DNA from: Bacillota bacterium
GTDB taxonomy: Bacteria > Vulcanimicrobiota > JAMDEM01
DNA: 5,110 nt
Direction: 5' to 3'
Assembly (NCBI GenBank): GCA_023486985.1
Contig: JAMDEM010000171.1
Coordinates: 1 to 5,110 of the forward strand
The notes under the pieces were generated by a model, which had not been told where the DNA came from, did no database searches, and worked only from the letters and a program-made list of their open reading frames with translations. Made by a program: the position numbers and the translations under genes. Positions 1-5,110 of this stretch are shown here, one piece after another (the first letter of the stretch is position 1; the number at the start of each line of letters is the position of its first letter).

Positions 1-127
1 TTTGCTTGAAATAACCTCTTCTACGCCGGAAACTCTTCCCGCTCCCTGCGGCGCCACTCTTAATCTCCTAACCGGCACCCTTAATCTGATATTGCCAACC
101 CTCACGGGAACAAACTCGCCTTCCGGC
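1..127. repeat. Direct repeat copy A (perfect 127-bp copy of an internal mutS2 segment)
   Basis: Read base by base, 1-127 matches 687-813 without a mismatch at a constant offset of 686. The first difference is C128 against T814; the next two bases agree by chance and the sequences then diverge. The left limit cannot be seen because the window starts inside or at the repeat. The length equals a common assembler k-mer (127), so this may be a graph overlap at a contig end rather than a biological repeat. Confidence 0.97.
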
Positions 128-414
128 CTTGACACAAGAGCCTTAAAACTTTCAAGCTCTCCTTTATGTTCCCCGGTAAGATAAAAGATGTCATTTGCAT
201 GCAGTATAATTTTTGCACCGCTGGAAACAATATTCTGTAAGTCTTCCTCACTTCCAAGAGGTCTTGCTTCAATTGTTTCCCGGTAATCATTGAGGGATTC
301 GATGAACTTCTGGAACCTGGCAGTTGAATCGTCAGCGGAAAATGCCGGGGAACTTTGTAAAAGCAAGGCAAATACAATAACGGCTGAAAAAATCATCAAA
401 ACCGGGCGTTTCAT
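1..414 (-). CDS. Signal-peptide protein of unknown function, fused in frame to a MutS2 fragment; 3' end beyond the window
   Basis: The frame opens with ATG at 414-412 and has 138 codons with no stop before base 1, so the C-terminus lies outside the window. A ribosome site (AAAGGAAG, 424-431) sits 9 nt upstream, and the start is 23 nt after the mutS2 stop, so the gene probably belongs to the mutS2 operon. Residues 1-27 look like a Sec signal peptide: MKRP, a hydrophobic core (about 5-20), then SSPAFSA, with cleavage near residue 26 or 27. Residues 28-96 form a soluble, charged, probably helical segment that I do not recognise. Residues 97-138 are identical to MutS2 residues 711-752, because bases 1-127 duplicate 687-813. 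The signal-peptide part looks like a real gene. Whether the MutS2 tail is genuine or an assembly effect cannot be decided here. A cytosolic KOW/linker segment on an exported protein would be odd, which favours a recent accident or an artefact. Confidence 0.7.
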   Translation of the reverse strand, partial: MKRPVLMIFSAVIVFALLLQSSPAFSADDSTARFQKFIESLNDYRETIEARPLGSEEDLQNIVSSGAKIILHANDIFYLTGEHKGELESFKALVSRPEGEFVPVRVGNIRLRVPVRRLRVAPQGAGRVSGVEEVISSK

Positions 415-423
415 AAATTGCCA

Positions 424-431
424 CTTCCTTT
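424..431 (-). promoter_or_regulatory. Ribosome binding site of the signal-peptide gene
   Basis: On the minus strand this reads AAAGGAAG and lies 9 nt before the ATG at 414-412. It falls between the mutS2 stop and that ATG. It supports the choice of 414 as the start of the partial exported protein. Confidence 0.75.
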
Positions 432-437
432 CAAAAT

Positions 438-2942
438 TCATAGTTCCACAATGCTTACACCCCAGCCGCCTTCCCGTTCATCGGCAAGCTGAAATGATTT
501 AACCAGGGGGTGGGTTTTAAAATATTCCTGAAGGGCTTTTCTTAGAGCGCCGGTGCCCTTGCCGTGAATGATTCTCAATGAACCGGCATTCGCAATGGAA
601 GCATCATCAAGAAATTTTTCTGTCTCTGCCAGCGCTTCATCCACCGTACAGCCCCGCAAATCCAATTCCCTTTTTGCCTCCGCCCGTTTGCTTGAAATAA
701 CCTCTTCTACGCCGGAAACTCTTCCCGCTCCCTGCGGCGCCACTCTTAATCTCCTAACCGGCACCCTTAATCTGATATTGCCAACCCTCACGGGAACAAA
801 CTCGCCTTCCGGCTTTCCGTCAATAAAGCCTTCCTCGTTCATATCCACTAAAAAGACCTTTTCTCCTGTCTCAAGGCAGACAGGTCTTTTATATTCATAT
901 TCCTGTGGCTCCTCTTTCTCTTCGATAACGGGAAGCTTTGCTTTGATGGATTTACGGAATTCAGAGAAAATATTTTCCACTTTGCTTCTGTATTCGCCCT
1001 TTTGGACCGAAAGACTCTGCAGAGCCCTTTTCATCTGCCATTTTATTTCCTTTAATGCCTCATCAACTTCAACTTCAGGATTTGCACGGCTCTTCTTCCA
1101 CTGCTCTTTCAGGTCATTAAGAACGTCTTTAGCGTTTCTTTCATTTTCTTCAAGAACCGCTGAAAGCTTGCTTCTAAAATCCTCGAAAATATTTTCTAAA
1201 TCCTCACTTGCGCCTTCAACCAGCTCTTCAACCTCTCTTGAAGCTTCACTCCAGAGAGCTTTTCTCTTCTCCTCCCAGCTGGCAAGAGCCTTTTCATATT
1301 CTTCCCTTAATTTCTGGGCTTCTTCCTTGCTCTTTCTTGCAATCATTACTTCATGCTCGGCTGCTTCCTTTTCATCTTCAATCGTTTCCAGAAGTTTCTC
1401 AAGTGAAACATCGCCTTCTTTCAAAAGCGAGTACGCCCGGGAAAGAATATCCGAGAGCAAGCCGAGCCTTGATGATATTGCAAGAGCGCAGCTTCTTCCC
1501 GGCAAGCCTATTCTTACCTTGTAAGTCGGCTTGAGAGTTTCAACATCAAATTCCACCGAAGCATTAGAAACTCCGGGCGTGGATGCGGCAAATGATTTAA
1601 GCTGGCTGTAATGAGTTGTGGCTACAGTCCGTGCCCCTTTGCTGTGGAAATACTCAAGAATTGAAATGGCAAGAGCTCCTCCCTCGGTAGGATCCGTGCC
1701 TGCTCCTATTTCATCCAGAAGGATGAGAGAATCCCTGTCAGCCTGAGGAATTATTTTAGTAATCTGGGTGAGATGGGATGAAAAAGTGCTTAAGCTCTGG
1801 GCTATTGACTGCTCATCTCCGATATCGGCAAAAATTTTCTTAAAAAACGGCACGAAACTTCCCACTTTTGCCGGGATGGGAATGCCGCTTAAAGCCATTA
1901 GACTGAAAAGCCCTATTGTTTTCAAGGTTACGGTTTTCCCGCCGGTATTGGGACCGGTAATTACAAGGGTTGCAAACTTATCCCCCACTTCAACATCAAT
2001 AGGAACAACATCCCCGCTCAGCAATGGATGGCGGGCTCCGATAAGCCTTAAATAGCCCTTTTCATTTATATCCGCATTAAAGCAGCTGTACTTTTCTGAA
2101 AAAATCGCTGCCGCCATCAACAGGTCAAGATGAGCCAGAACCTCAATATTTATGTTTAACTCGTCTGAATATTCAGAAACACTTGAAGTCAAATTATAAA
2201 GAATAATTTCTATTTCTCTTTTTTCGCTTAAAGCAAGCTGGCGCAGTTCATTACCGATTTCCACCACCTGCAAAGGTTCCATGAATACCGTCACGCCGCT
2301 TGAAGACTGGTCCAGGACAAGCCCCGGGAACTGGCTTCTGCACTCCTGCTTTACAGGCAGGACATACCTGTCTTCTCTTGCTGTAATTATCGGCTCCTGG
2401 AGCATTTTCTGGTAAGCCGGATCTTTCAGTATGTTCTGAAGCTTATCCTGAACTTTTGAATGGCAGGAGGCAAGCCTGTTTCTTATTTCCTTTAGTCTGG
2501 GGCTGGCTGAATCAAGAATTTTCCCATCCTCTGCAATGCTTTTTTTAATTAATTGTTCAAGACTGTTTAAAGTCGAAATGTTATCACAGTACTTTTTAAA
2601 CAAGGGGAATTTTACTGTCTTCCCCTCCACAGCTCTTTTAACTTTAGTGCAGGTTTGCAGAAAATTATAAATATCCAGAAGCTGTAAGGGCGTTAGAACG
2701 GAATCCAGCAGAGCAGACTTGATGAATGACCTTACTTCAGGTGCGCCTGATAAAGGGATTGAACCTTCATCCAGCAGCCTCATGGCTTCAGATACTTCTT
2801 TCTGGCGCAGAAAGAGAGCCTGTAAATCATTAAAGGGACGAAGGCTCAGGATTTTTTCTTTTCCGGAATCGCTAACGGAGAACCTTGATATTATTTCTTT
2901 TACACGGTCAAATTCAAGAACTCTGAAGCTGTGCTGATCCAT
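438..2942 (-). CDS. mutS2: MutS2: MutS-family ATPase with C-terminal Smr endonuclease domain
   Basis: A complete 834-residue MutS2, somewhat longer than the roughly 780 residues usual for the family. Family features run in order: an N-terminal core/clamp region with DRYVLPVK (191-198) and SSSGVTVFMEP (213-223); the ATPase with Walker A GPNTGGKT (330-337), SLSTFSSHL (383-391), Walker B LILLDEIGAGTDPTEGG (D410, E411) and the ATTHYSQLK switch (441-449); a long charged coiled coil (about 510-675); a KOW-like segment (about 690-735); and a Smr domain (about 757-834) with LDLRG (760-764) and HGKGTGALR (793-801). Both Smr motifs are intact, so nuclease activity is plausible. In characterised members MutS2 limits recombination or, in Bacillus subtilis, senses and splits collided ribosomes; it does not act in mismatch repair. 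The ATG directly follows the surE TAA with only a weak GGGAA upstream, suggesting translational coupling. Residues 711-752 are duplicated at the left window edge. Confidence 0.97.
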   Translation of the reverse strand: MDQHSFRVLEFDRVKEIISRFSVSDSGKEKILSLRPFNDLQALFLRQKEVSEAMRLLDEGSIPLSGAPEVRSFIKSALLDSVLTPLQLLDIYNFLQTCTKVKRAVEGKTVKFPLFKKYCDNISTLNSLEQLIKKSIAEDGKILDSASPRLKEIRNRLASCHSKVQDKLQNILKDPAYQKMLQEPIITAREDRYVLPVKQECRSQFPGLVLDQSSSGVTVFMEPLQVVEIGNELRQLALSEKREIEIILYNLTSSVSEYSDELNINIEVLAHLDLLMAAAIFSEKYSCFNADINEKGYLRLIGARHPLLSGDVVPIDVEVGDKFATLVITGPNTGGKTVTLKTIGLFSLMALSGIPIPAKVGSFVPFFKKIFADIGDEQSIAQSLSTFSSHLTQITKIIPQADRDSLILLDEIGAGTDPTEGGALAISILEYFHSKGARTVATTHYSQLKSFAASTPGVSNASVEFDVETLKPTYKVRIGLPGRSCALAISSRLGLLSDILSRAYSLLKEGDVSLEKLLETIEDEKEAAEHEVMIARKSKEEAQKLREEYEKALASWEEKRKALWSEASREVEELVEGASEDLENIFEDFRSKLSAVLEENERNAKDVLNDLKEQWKKSRANPEVEVDEALKEIKWQMKRALQSLSVQKGEYRSKVENIFSEFRKSIKAKLPVIEEKEEPQEYEYKRPVCLETGEKVFLVDMNEEGFIDGKPEGEFVPVRVGNIRLRVPVRRLRVAPQGAGRVSGVEEVISSKRAEAKRELDLRGCTVDEALAETEKFLDDASIANAGSLRIIHGKGTGALRKALQEYFKTHPLVKSFQLADEREGGWGVSIVEL
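687..813. repeat. Direct repeat copy B (inside mutS2)
   Basis: This is the source copy of the 127-bp perfect repeat. It encodes MutS2 residues 711-752, the end of the KOW-like region and the linker to the Smr domain. It is embedded in an uninterrupted mutS2 frame, so it is the native location and copy A is the derived or artefactual one. Confidence 0.97.
851..890 (-). other. Overlapping inverted repeats inside mutS2, terminator-like on the coding strand
   Basis: AAAAGACCT (851-859) pairs with AGGTCTTTT (882-890). A second stem, CCTGTCT (865-871) with AGACAGG (878-884) and a 6-nt loop, shares bases 882-884, so the two stems exclude each other in part. On the mutS2 strand the structure ends in a run of five T. 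It lies in the frame of a conserved protein (around residues 685-698), so it may be coincidental. The pairing is read directly; no function is claimed. Confidence 0.35.
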
Positions 2943-3698
2943 TTAAAGAATTTCCCATTTTTTTATCTCTTTAATAAGATCGTGGTTGGTCATGTTTAAC
3001 TGTATCGGAGTAACGGATACTTTGTTTCCATAGACGGCTTTAAAATCCGTTCCCTCTTCGGCTTCTCCGGTGGGCAGAGCGCCTGTTATCCAGTAATATT
3101 CGATGCCTCTCGGGTCCATTCTCTTAATCAGCCTTTGGTCATAAATGCTTTCGCCCTGCTTTGTTATTTCCAGTCCCTGTATCTTCTCATCCGGAACATT
3201 GGGAACATTTACATTAAGAAAAGTTCTTGGAGGAAGCCCGTATTTTAAGACGCTTTTTGCAAGTTTCCGGGCAAAGGAAGCCGCATAGCCATAATAGACC
3301 TCGGAAAAAGCATTCAGTGAAATGGCAAACGAAGGAACACCGTGAATAATCCCCTCCATTGCCGCTGAAACAGTGCCGGAATATGTTACATCATCTCCCA
3401 TGTTTGCTCCGCGGTTGATGCCGGATATAACAAGGTCGGGCTTCTTCGGCATTAAATCATAGATGCCGAGCAGGATACAGTCGGAAGGCGTTCCGTCAGA
3501 GGAATAAACCGTTACTTTTTTCTCCTGCTTTATAGCCTGAACTCTTAAAGGGTTAAAAAAAGTTAATGAATGCCCGACGGCACTTCTTTCCCGGTCAGGG
3601 GCTACAACGGTTACTTCTGCAATTTTTTTTAATTCATCTACAAGGGCTGCCAGTCCATCAGCAAATACCCCGTCATCATTGGTTACAAGAAAGTGCAT
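2943..3698 (-). CDS. surE: 5'/3'-nucleotidase SurE (survival protein, nucleoside monophosphate phosphatase)
   Basis: A full-length 251-residue SurE, the usual family size. SurE is a cytoplasmic, divalent-metal-dependent phosphatase that dephosphorylates nucleoside 5'- and 3'-monophosphates, and in some species short polyphosphate; it is linked to stationary-phase and stress survival. The active site is complete: the N-terminal LVTNDDG gives D8 and D9, APDRERSAVGHS gives S39, and SGINRGANMGDDVTYSGTV (92-110) gives N95; these match the known metal ligands. The ATG at 3698-3696 starts the conserved MHFLVTNDDG terminus, so the start is secure, although the upstream site is only a purine-rich stretch (AAAGAGAAAAA) rather than a clear AGGAGG. 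It lies 25 nt after the small membrane-protein gene, and its TAA abuts the mutS2 ATG, indicating one operon. Confidence 0.97.
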   Translation of the reverse strand: MHFLVTNDDGVFADGLAALVDELKKIAEVTVVAPDRERSAVGHSLTFFNPLRVQAIKQEKKVTVYSSDGTPSDCILLGIYDLMPKKPDLVISGINRGANMGDDVTYSGTVSAAMEGIIHGVPSFAISLNAFSEVYYGYAASFARKLAKSVLKYGLPPRTFLNVNVPNVPDEKIQGLEITKQGESIYDQRLIKRMDPRGIEYYWITGALPTGEAEEGTDFKAVYGNKVSVTPIQLNMTNHDLIKEIKKWEIL

Positions 3699-3723
3699 TT
3701 TTTCTCTTTATCTTTTGTGGTTT

Positions 3724-3930
3724 TTAGTTTTCCTGCGGTGAGCTTTTTTTATGCGCGCTTCTTCTGCCTGCAGCAAGGAGTTTTTCTGCTTCGTGGATAA
3801 GTTCTTTCACACGTTTGCCGCGTGGGTCACTGGTTTTACACTTCTTGTAGTAAAACTGGACGAATACTGCAGTGGTGACTATTGTCCCCACTCCGGCAGC
3901 AAACCACAGCCATGCATTTTTATCCTTCAA
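3724..3930 (-). CDS. Small single-pass membrane protein of unknown function (TTG start)
   Basis: A 68-residue protein. After MKDKNAW come a hydrophobic segment (about 7-27, rich in A, V, T and F), then YYKKCK and a basic amphipathic tail (DPRGKRVKELIHEAEKLLAAGRR). By the positive-inside rule the tail should be cytoplasmic, with the N-terminus outside. There is no cleavage site, so it is probably an anchored protein rather than a secreted one. The start is TTG (3930-3928), chosen because AAAGGAGG (3940-3947) lies 9 nt upstream and no in-frame ATG follows. The gene heads the surE-mutS2 cluster, 25 nt before surE. I recognise no named family; the tail could be a short helix for self-association or partner binding. 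The strong ribosome site and operon position make it likely to be real. Confidence 0.72.
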   Translation of the reverse strand: MKDKNAWLWFAAGVGTIVTTAVFVQFYYKKCKTSDPRGKRVKELIHEAEKLLAAGRRSAHKKSSPQEN

Positions 3931-3939
3931 AACCTTATC

Positions 3940-3947
3940 CCTCCTTT
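3940..3947 (-). promoter_or_regulatory. Strong Shine-Dalgarno site that decides a TTG start
   Basis: AAAGGAGG on the minus strand, 9 nt before TTG at 3930-3928. It is the best ribosome site of the minus-strand cluster and is the reason for choosing the rare start codon for the small membrane protein. Confidence 0.75.
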
Positions 3948-4006
3948 ATCCTACGGGTTTTACTTCTAGAAAACCGCATAAATTCCTTCACTGCTTCTTA
4001 CTTATC

Positions 4007-4029
4007 CCTCCCCTTAAATTAAGGGGAGG
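4007..4029. repeat. GC-rich 23-nt palindrome in the divergent intergenic region
   Basis: Two perfect 11-nt arms, CCTCCCCTTAA (4007-4017) and TTAAGGGGAGG (4019-4029), flank a single central A. Just right of it a G-run (4036-4039) faces a C-run (4052-4057), giving a second, weaker pairing. It lies between the likely start of the minus-strand cluster and the tRNA promoter. No gene points into it from the left, so it is not an obvious terminator. It looks like a dispersed intergenic palindromic element or a leader hairpin of the surE cluster. Genome copy number would tell. Confidence 0.75.
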
Positions 4030-4060
4030 TTAGGCGGGGTTATTTTGCAATCCCCCCATC

Positions 4061-4066
4061 ATTATA
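4061..4066 (-). promoter_or_regulatory. Possible -10 box for the surE-mutS2 cluster
   Basis: The minus strand reads TATAAT here. No convincing TTGACA-like box lies 16-18 nt upstream. If used, transcription would begin near 4054 and the 4007-4029 palindrome would lie in the mRNA leader, about 80-120 nt before the first start codon. The region is AT-rich, so a chance match is possible. Confidence 0.3.
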
Positions 4067-4073
4067 TAAAATT

Positions 4074-4102
4074 TTGACTTTATAAGCTATATGCTTTATA
4101 AT
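4074..4102 (+). promoter_or_regulatory. Near-consensus sigma-70/sigma-A promoter of the tRNA-Ala gene
   Basis: TTGACT (4074-4079; five of six consensus bases) is followed by a 17-nt spacer and a perfect TATAAT (4097-4102). The expected start of transcription, about 7 nt after the -10 box, is near 4109-4110, only 3-4 nt before the mature tRNA. This is a typical strong stable-RNA promoter. With no terminator after the tRNA, it probably also drives the exported-protein gene at 4210. Confidence 0.88.
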
Positions 4103-4112
4103 TTTTGCAAGT

Positions 4113-4189
<77 letters not shown>

Positions 4190-4197
4190 AATTATAA

Positions 4198-4203
4198 AGG
4201 AGG
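4198..4203 (+). promoter_or_regulatory. Shine-Dalgarno site directly behind the tRNA
   Basis: A full AGGAGG lies 6 nt before the ATG at 4210 and only 9 nt after the tRNA CCA end. Release of the tRNA 3' end by RNase would leave an mRNA leader of about 21 nt that still holds the complete ribosome site. Confidence 0.85.
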
Positions 4204-4209
4204 AAGTTC

Positions 4210-4710
4210 ATGAAAAAACTATTTTTGTTGGCCGCAGTTATTCTAATTCTAGCCTTGAGTTATGCAGCACAACCAGCTGCAGCTTCACCGGGCGGGGGTA
4301 AACCTACTCTAATTGCTGATAAAACTATTGATTTTATCGCCATGTACAAACAGTTTTTTAAAAATTTAATAGACAAACATTATGAAAAAGCCTGGAATTC
4401 CATGACAAAAAAGAGCCAGCACACCATCGCAAAGCTGATTGCTAAAAAGTCGAAAGGCAATGCAACTGAGCAACAGGTATTAAATATGCTTAACACCGAC
4501 GAAAATAAGATTAGAACTACTTATTTTGACGGATTTACAAAGACTGCAAATTTAAAGAATATTTATGAAAACGGAATTTTTAAGATGAAATCAAACGACG
4601 GCAAAAAAGTATGCATTATCATCGAATTGAATAAGGAACCCAATGTTTTCAAAATTTTGAAAGAAAACGGAGAATTTAAAATAAATTTCTTCGAAGATTT
4701 GTTCCAATAA
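4210..4710 (+). CDS. Exported protein of unknown function (166 residues, NTF2/DUF4878-like?)
   Basis: It begins with a classical Sec signal peptide: MKKLFLLAAVILILALS, followed by YAAQPAAAS, with cleavage probably around residues 22-26. There is no lipobox cysteine, so it is a periplasmic or secreted protein rather than a lipoprotein. The mature part is lysine-rich, about 140 residues. The pattern 'FFKNLIDKHYEKAWNSMTKKSQ' in two helices, then a hinge and a final beta-rich part (GKKVCIIIELNK, VFKILKENGEFKINFFEDLF), resembles small NTF2-like or DUF4878-type exported proteins; this is a resemblance only. ATG is preceded by AGGAGG. The gene starts 21 nt after tRNA-Ala with no terminator or separate promoter seen, so co-transcription is likely. 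It is the most AT-rich stretch of the window (17 of 60 G+C in 4561-4620), which fits an accessory, possibly acquired gene. Confidence 0.85.
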   Translation: MKKLFLLAAVILILALSYAAQPAAASPGGGKPTLIADKTIDFIAMYKQFFKNLIDKHYEKAWNSMTKKSQHTIAKLIAKKSKGNATEQQVLNMLNTDENKIRTTYFDGFTKTANLKNIYENGIFKMKSNDGKKVCIIIELNKEPNVFKILKENGEFKINFFEDLFQ

Positions 4711-4744
4711 ATAATCTATAAATTTTAGCTAAAGAAATGCTGAT

Positions 4745-4775
4745 ATGTCCCCTGGGGTCTGACCCCAGAGGACAT
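4745..4775. repeat. 31-nt palindrome between convergent genes
   Basis: Arms of 15 nt (4745-4759 and 4761-4775) surround T4760; 14 of 15 positions pair, with core GGGGTC-T-GACCCC. The single plus-strand mismatch (C4751 with A4769) becomes a G-U pair on the minus strand, so the RNA hairpin is fully paired only in minus-strand transcripts. It stands 35 nt after the plus-strand gene and 43 nt after the minus-strand gene, where a bidirectional terminator would be expected, but no T-run follows on either strand. From memory, GGGGTC/GACCCC palindromes of this type recur as dispersed intergenic repeats in many bacteria; I could not check this. Confidence 0.8.
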
Positions 4776-4818
4776 TCGTATTATTACCGGGTCATTACGC
4801 GACCGATGGAAGCCGCTG

Positions 4819-5110
4819 TTAGTCACCCTGTTTGACCTCTTCTGAGAAACACTCGATATTCTCGATTTCCATGATGCCCGCTTTTTGATTGATCTCGTCT
4901 AGCACCCAATCCTTCTCGCCCCGGATAAACGACCAGATTTCAGAAAAGCTCTCCGGCTTGCTGGTATCCCCTGAGAGCAGGGAACCCGTCTCGTCATCGA
5001 CGATGTAGTCTATCATCGACCCTTCGATGTGCACCCAGAACCGGTCCTTCGAGTCATCGCGGAAGTCCTTCACACCGATGATCTTTTCCTGCTGCCCCTT
5101 ATCCGGTGCC
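4819..5110 (-). CDS. Tim44-like domain protein, C-terminal part; 5' end beyond the window
   Basis: The frame ends with TAA (4821-4819) and is open to the right edge: codons upstream of the GTG at 5073-5071 read PDKGQQEKIIG without a stop, so that GTG is probably internal and the gene is truncated by the window. The visible 97 residues match the C-terminal signature of bacterial Tim44-like (pfam04280-type) proteins: RFWVHIEGSMIDYIVDDETG, then LLSGDTSKPESFSEIWSFIR, then WVLDEINQ. In such proteins this domain has an NTF2-like fold and usually follows an N-terminal membrane segment or a Gly-rich region; the bacterial function is poorly known, with a membrane-associated role proposed by analogy with mitochondrial Tim44. 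G+C is about half (32 of 60 in 4981-5040) and every isoleucine codon is ATC, unlike the neighbours, which suggests transfer or a chimeric contig. Confidence 0.8.
   Translation of the reverse strand, partial: APDKGQQEKIIGVKDFRDDSKDRFWVHIEGSMIDYIVDDETGSLLSGDTSKPESFSEIWSFIRGEKDWVLDEINQKAGIMEIENIECFSEEVKQGD

Noticed and set aside
102..377. Minus-strand 91-codon open frame
   Set aside because: It overlaps the signal-peptide gene in another frame. That gene has its own ribosome site and a classical signal peptide, so this frame is a shadow.
568..1524. Long plus-strand open frame (318 codons) opposite mutS2
   Set aside because: It is antisense to the coiled-coil, KOW and Smr parts of a clear MutS2. 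The translation is serine- and leucine-rich low-complexity sequence of the kind expected from the complement of Glu/Lys-rich codons, and no ribosome site was seen.
3751..3969. Plus-strand 72-codon open frame
   Set aside because: It is opposite the small membrane-protein gene, which has a strong Shine-Dalgarno site and sits in the operon; the plus-strand frame has neither.
4745..4775. Classical Rho-independent terminator
   Set aside because: The stem is strong, but no T-run follows on either strand, so I call it a palindromic repeat with terminator function left open.

Overview
This is a bacterial window of moderate G+C, with Shine-Dalgarno-led genes, a sigma-70-type promoter and a tRNA that encodes its own CCA. 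MutS2 and SurE are too widespread to place the organism. The gene style (AGGAGG ribosome sites, a TTG start, a GTG codon as possible start) would fit a Clostridia-like Firmicute or an uncultivated lineage, but this is a weak inference.

Layout. From about 3930 leftwards runs one tight minus-strand cluster: a 68-residue single-pass membrane protein (3930-3724), surE (3698-2943), mutS2 (2942-438, its ATG directly abutting the surE stop) and, 23 nt further on, a signal-peptide protein (414-1) that leaves the window unfinished. The intergenic stretch 3931-4112 carries a GC-rich palindrome (4007-4029), a possible minus-strand -10 box, and a near-consensus plus-strand promoter (4074-4102). That promoter drives tRNA-Ala(CGC) at 4113-4188. 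An AT-rich gene for a 166-residue exported protein starts 21 nt after the tRNA, with no terminator between them. Next come a 31-nt palindrome (4745-4775) and, on the minus strand, the C-terminal part of a Tim44-like-domain protein that runs off the right edge and uses clearly different codons.

The most unusual feature is at the left edge. Bases 1-127 are a perfect copy of bases 687-813 inside mutS2 (end of the KOW-like region and the linker to Smr). The copy is read in the same frame as in mutS2, so the signal-peptide gene continues into 42 residues of MutS2 and stays open to the window edge. This could be a real 686-bp tandem duplication that makes a secreted-MutS2 chimera. However, 127 is also a standard maximum k-mer of SPAdes-type assemblers, and the copy sits exactly at the window edge, so an assembly-graph overlap is at least as likely. 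Nothing else in the window looks like a new defence or mobile system: I see no CRISPR array, transposase or integrase.

How the genes may work together. SurE (nucleotide and survival phosphatase) and MutS2 (ATPase with a Smr nuclease domain, linked to recombination control and to rescue of collided ribosomes) are probably co-transcribed and translationally coupled. The tRNA-Ala and the exported protein probably share a transcript from the strong promoter.
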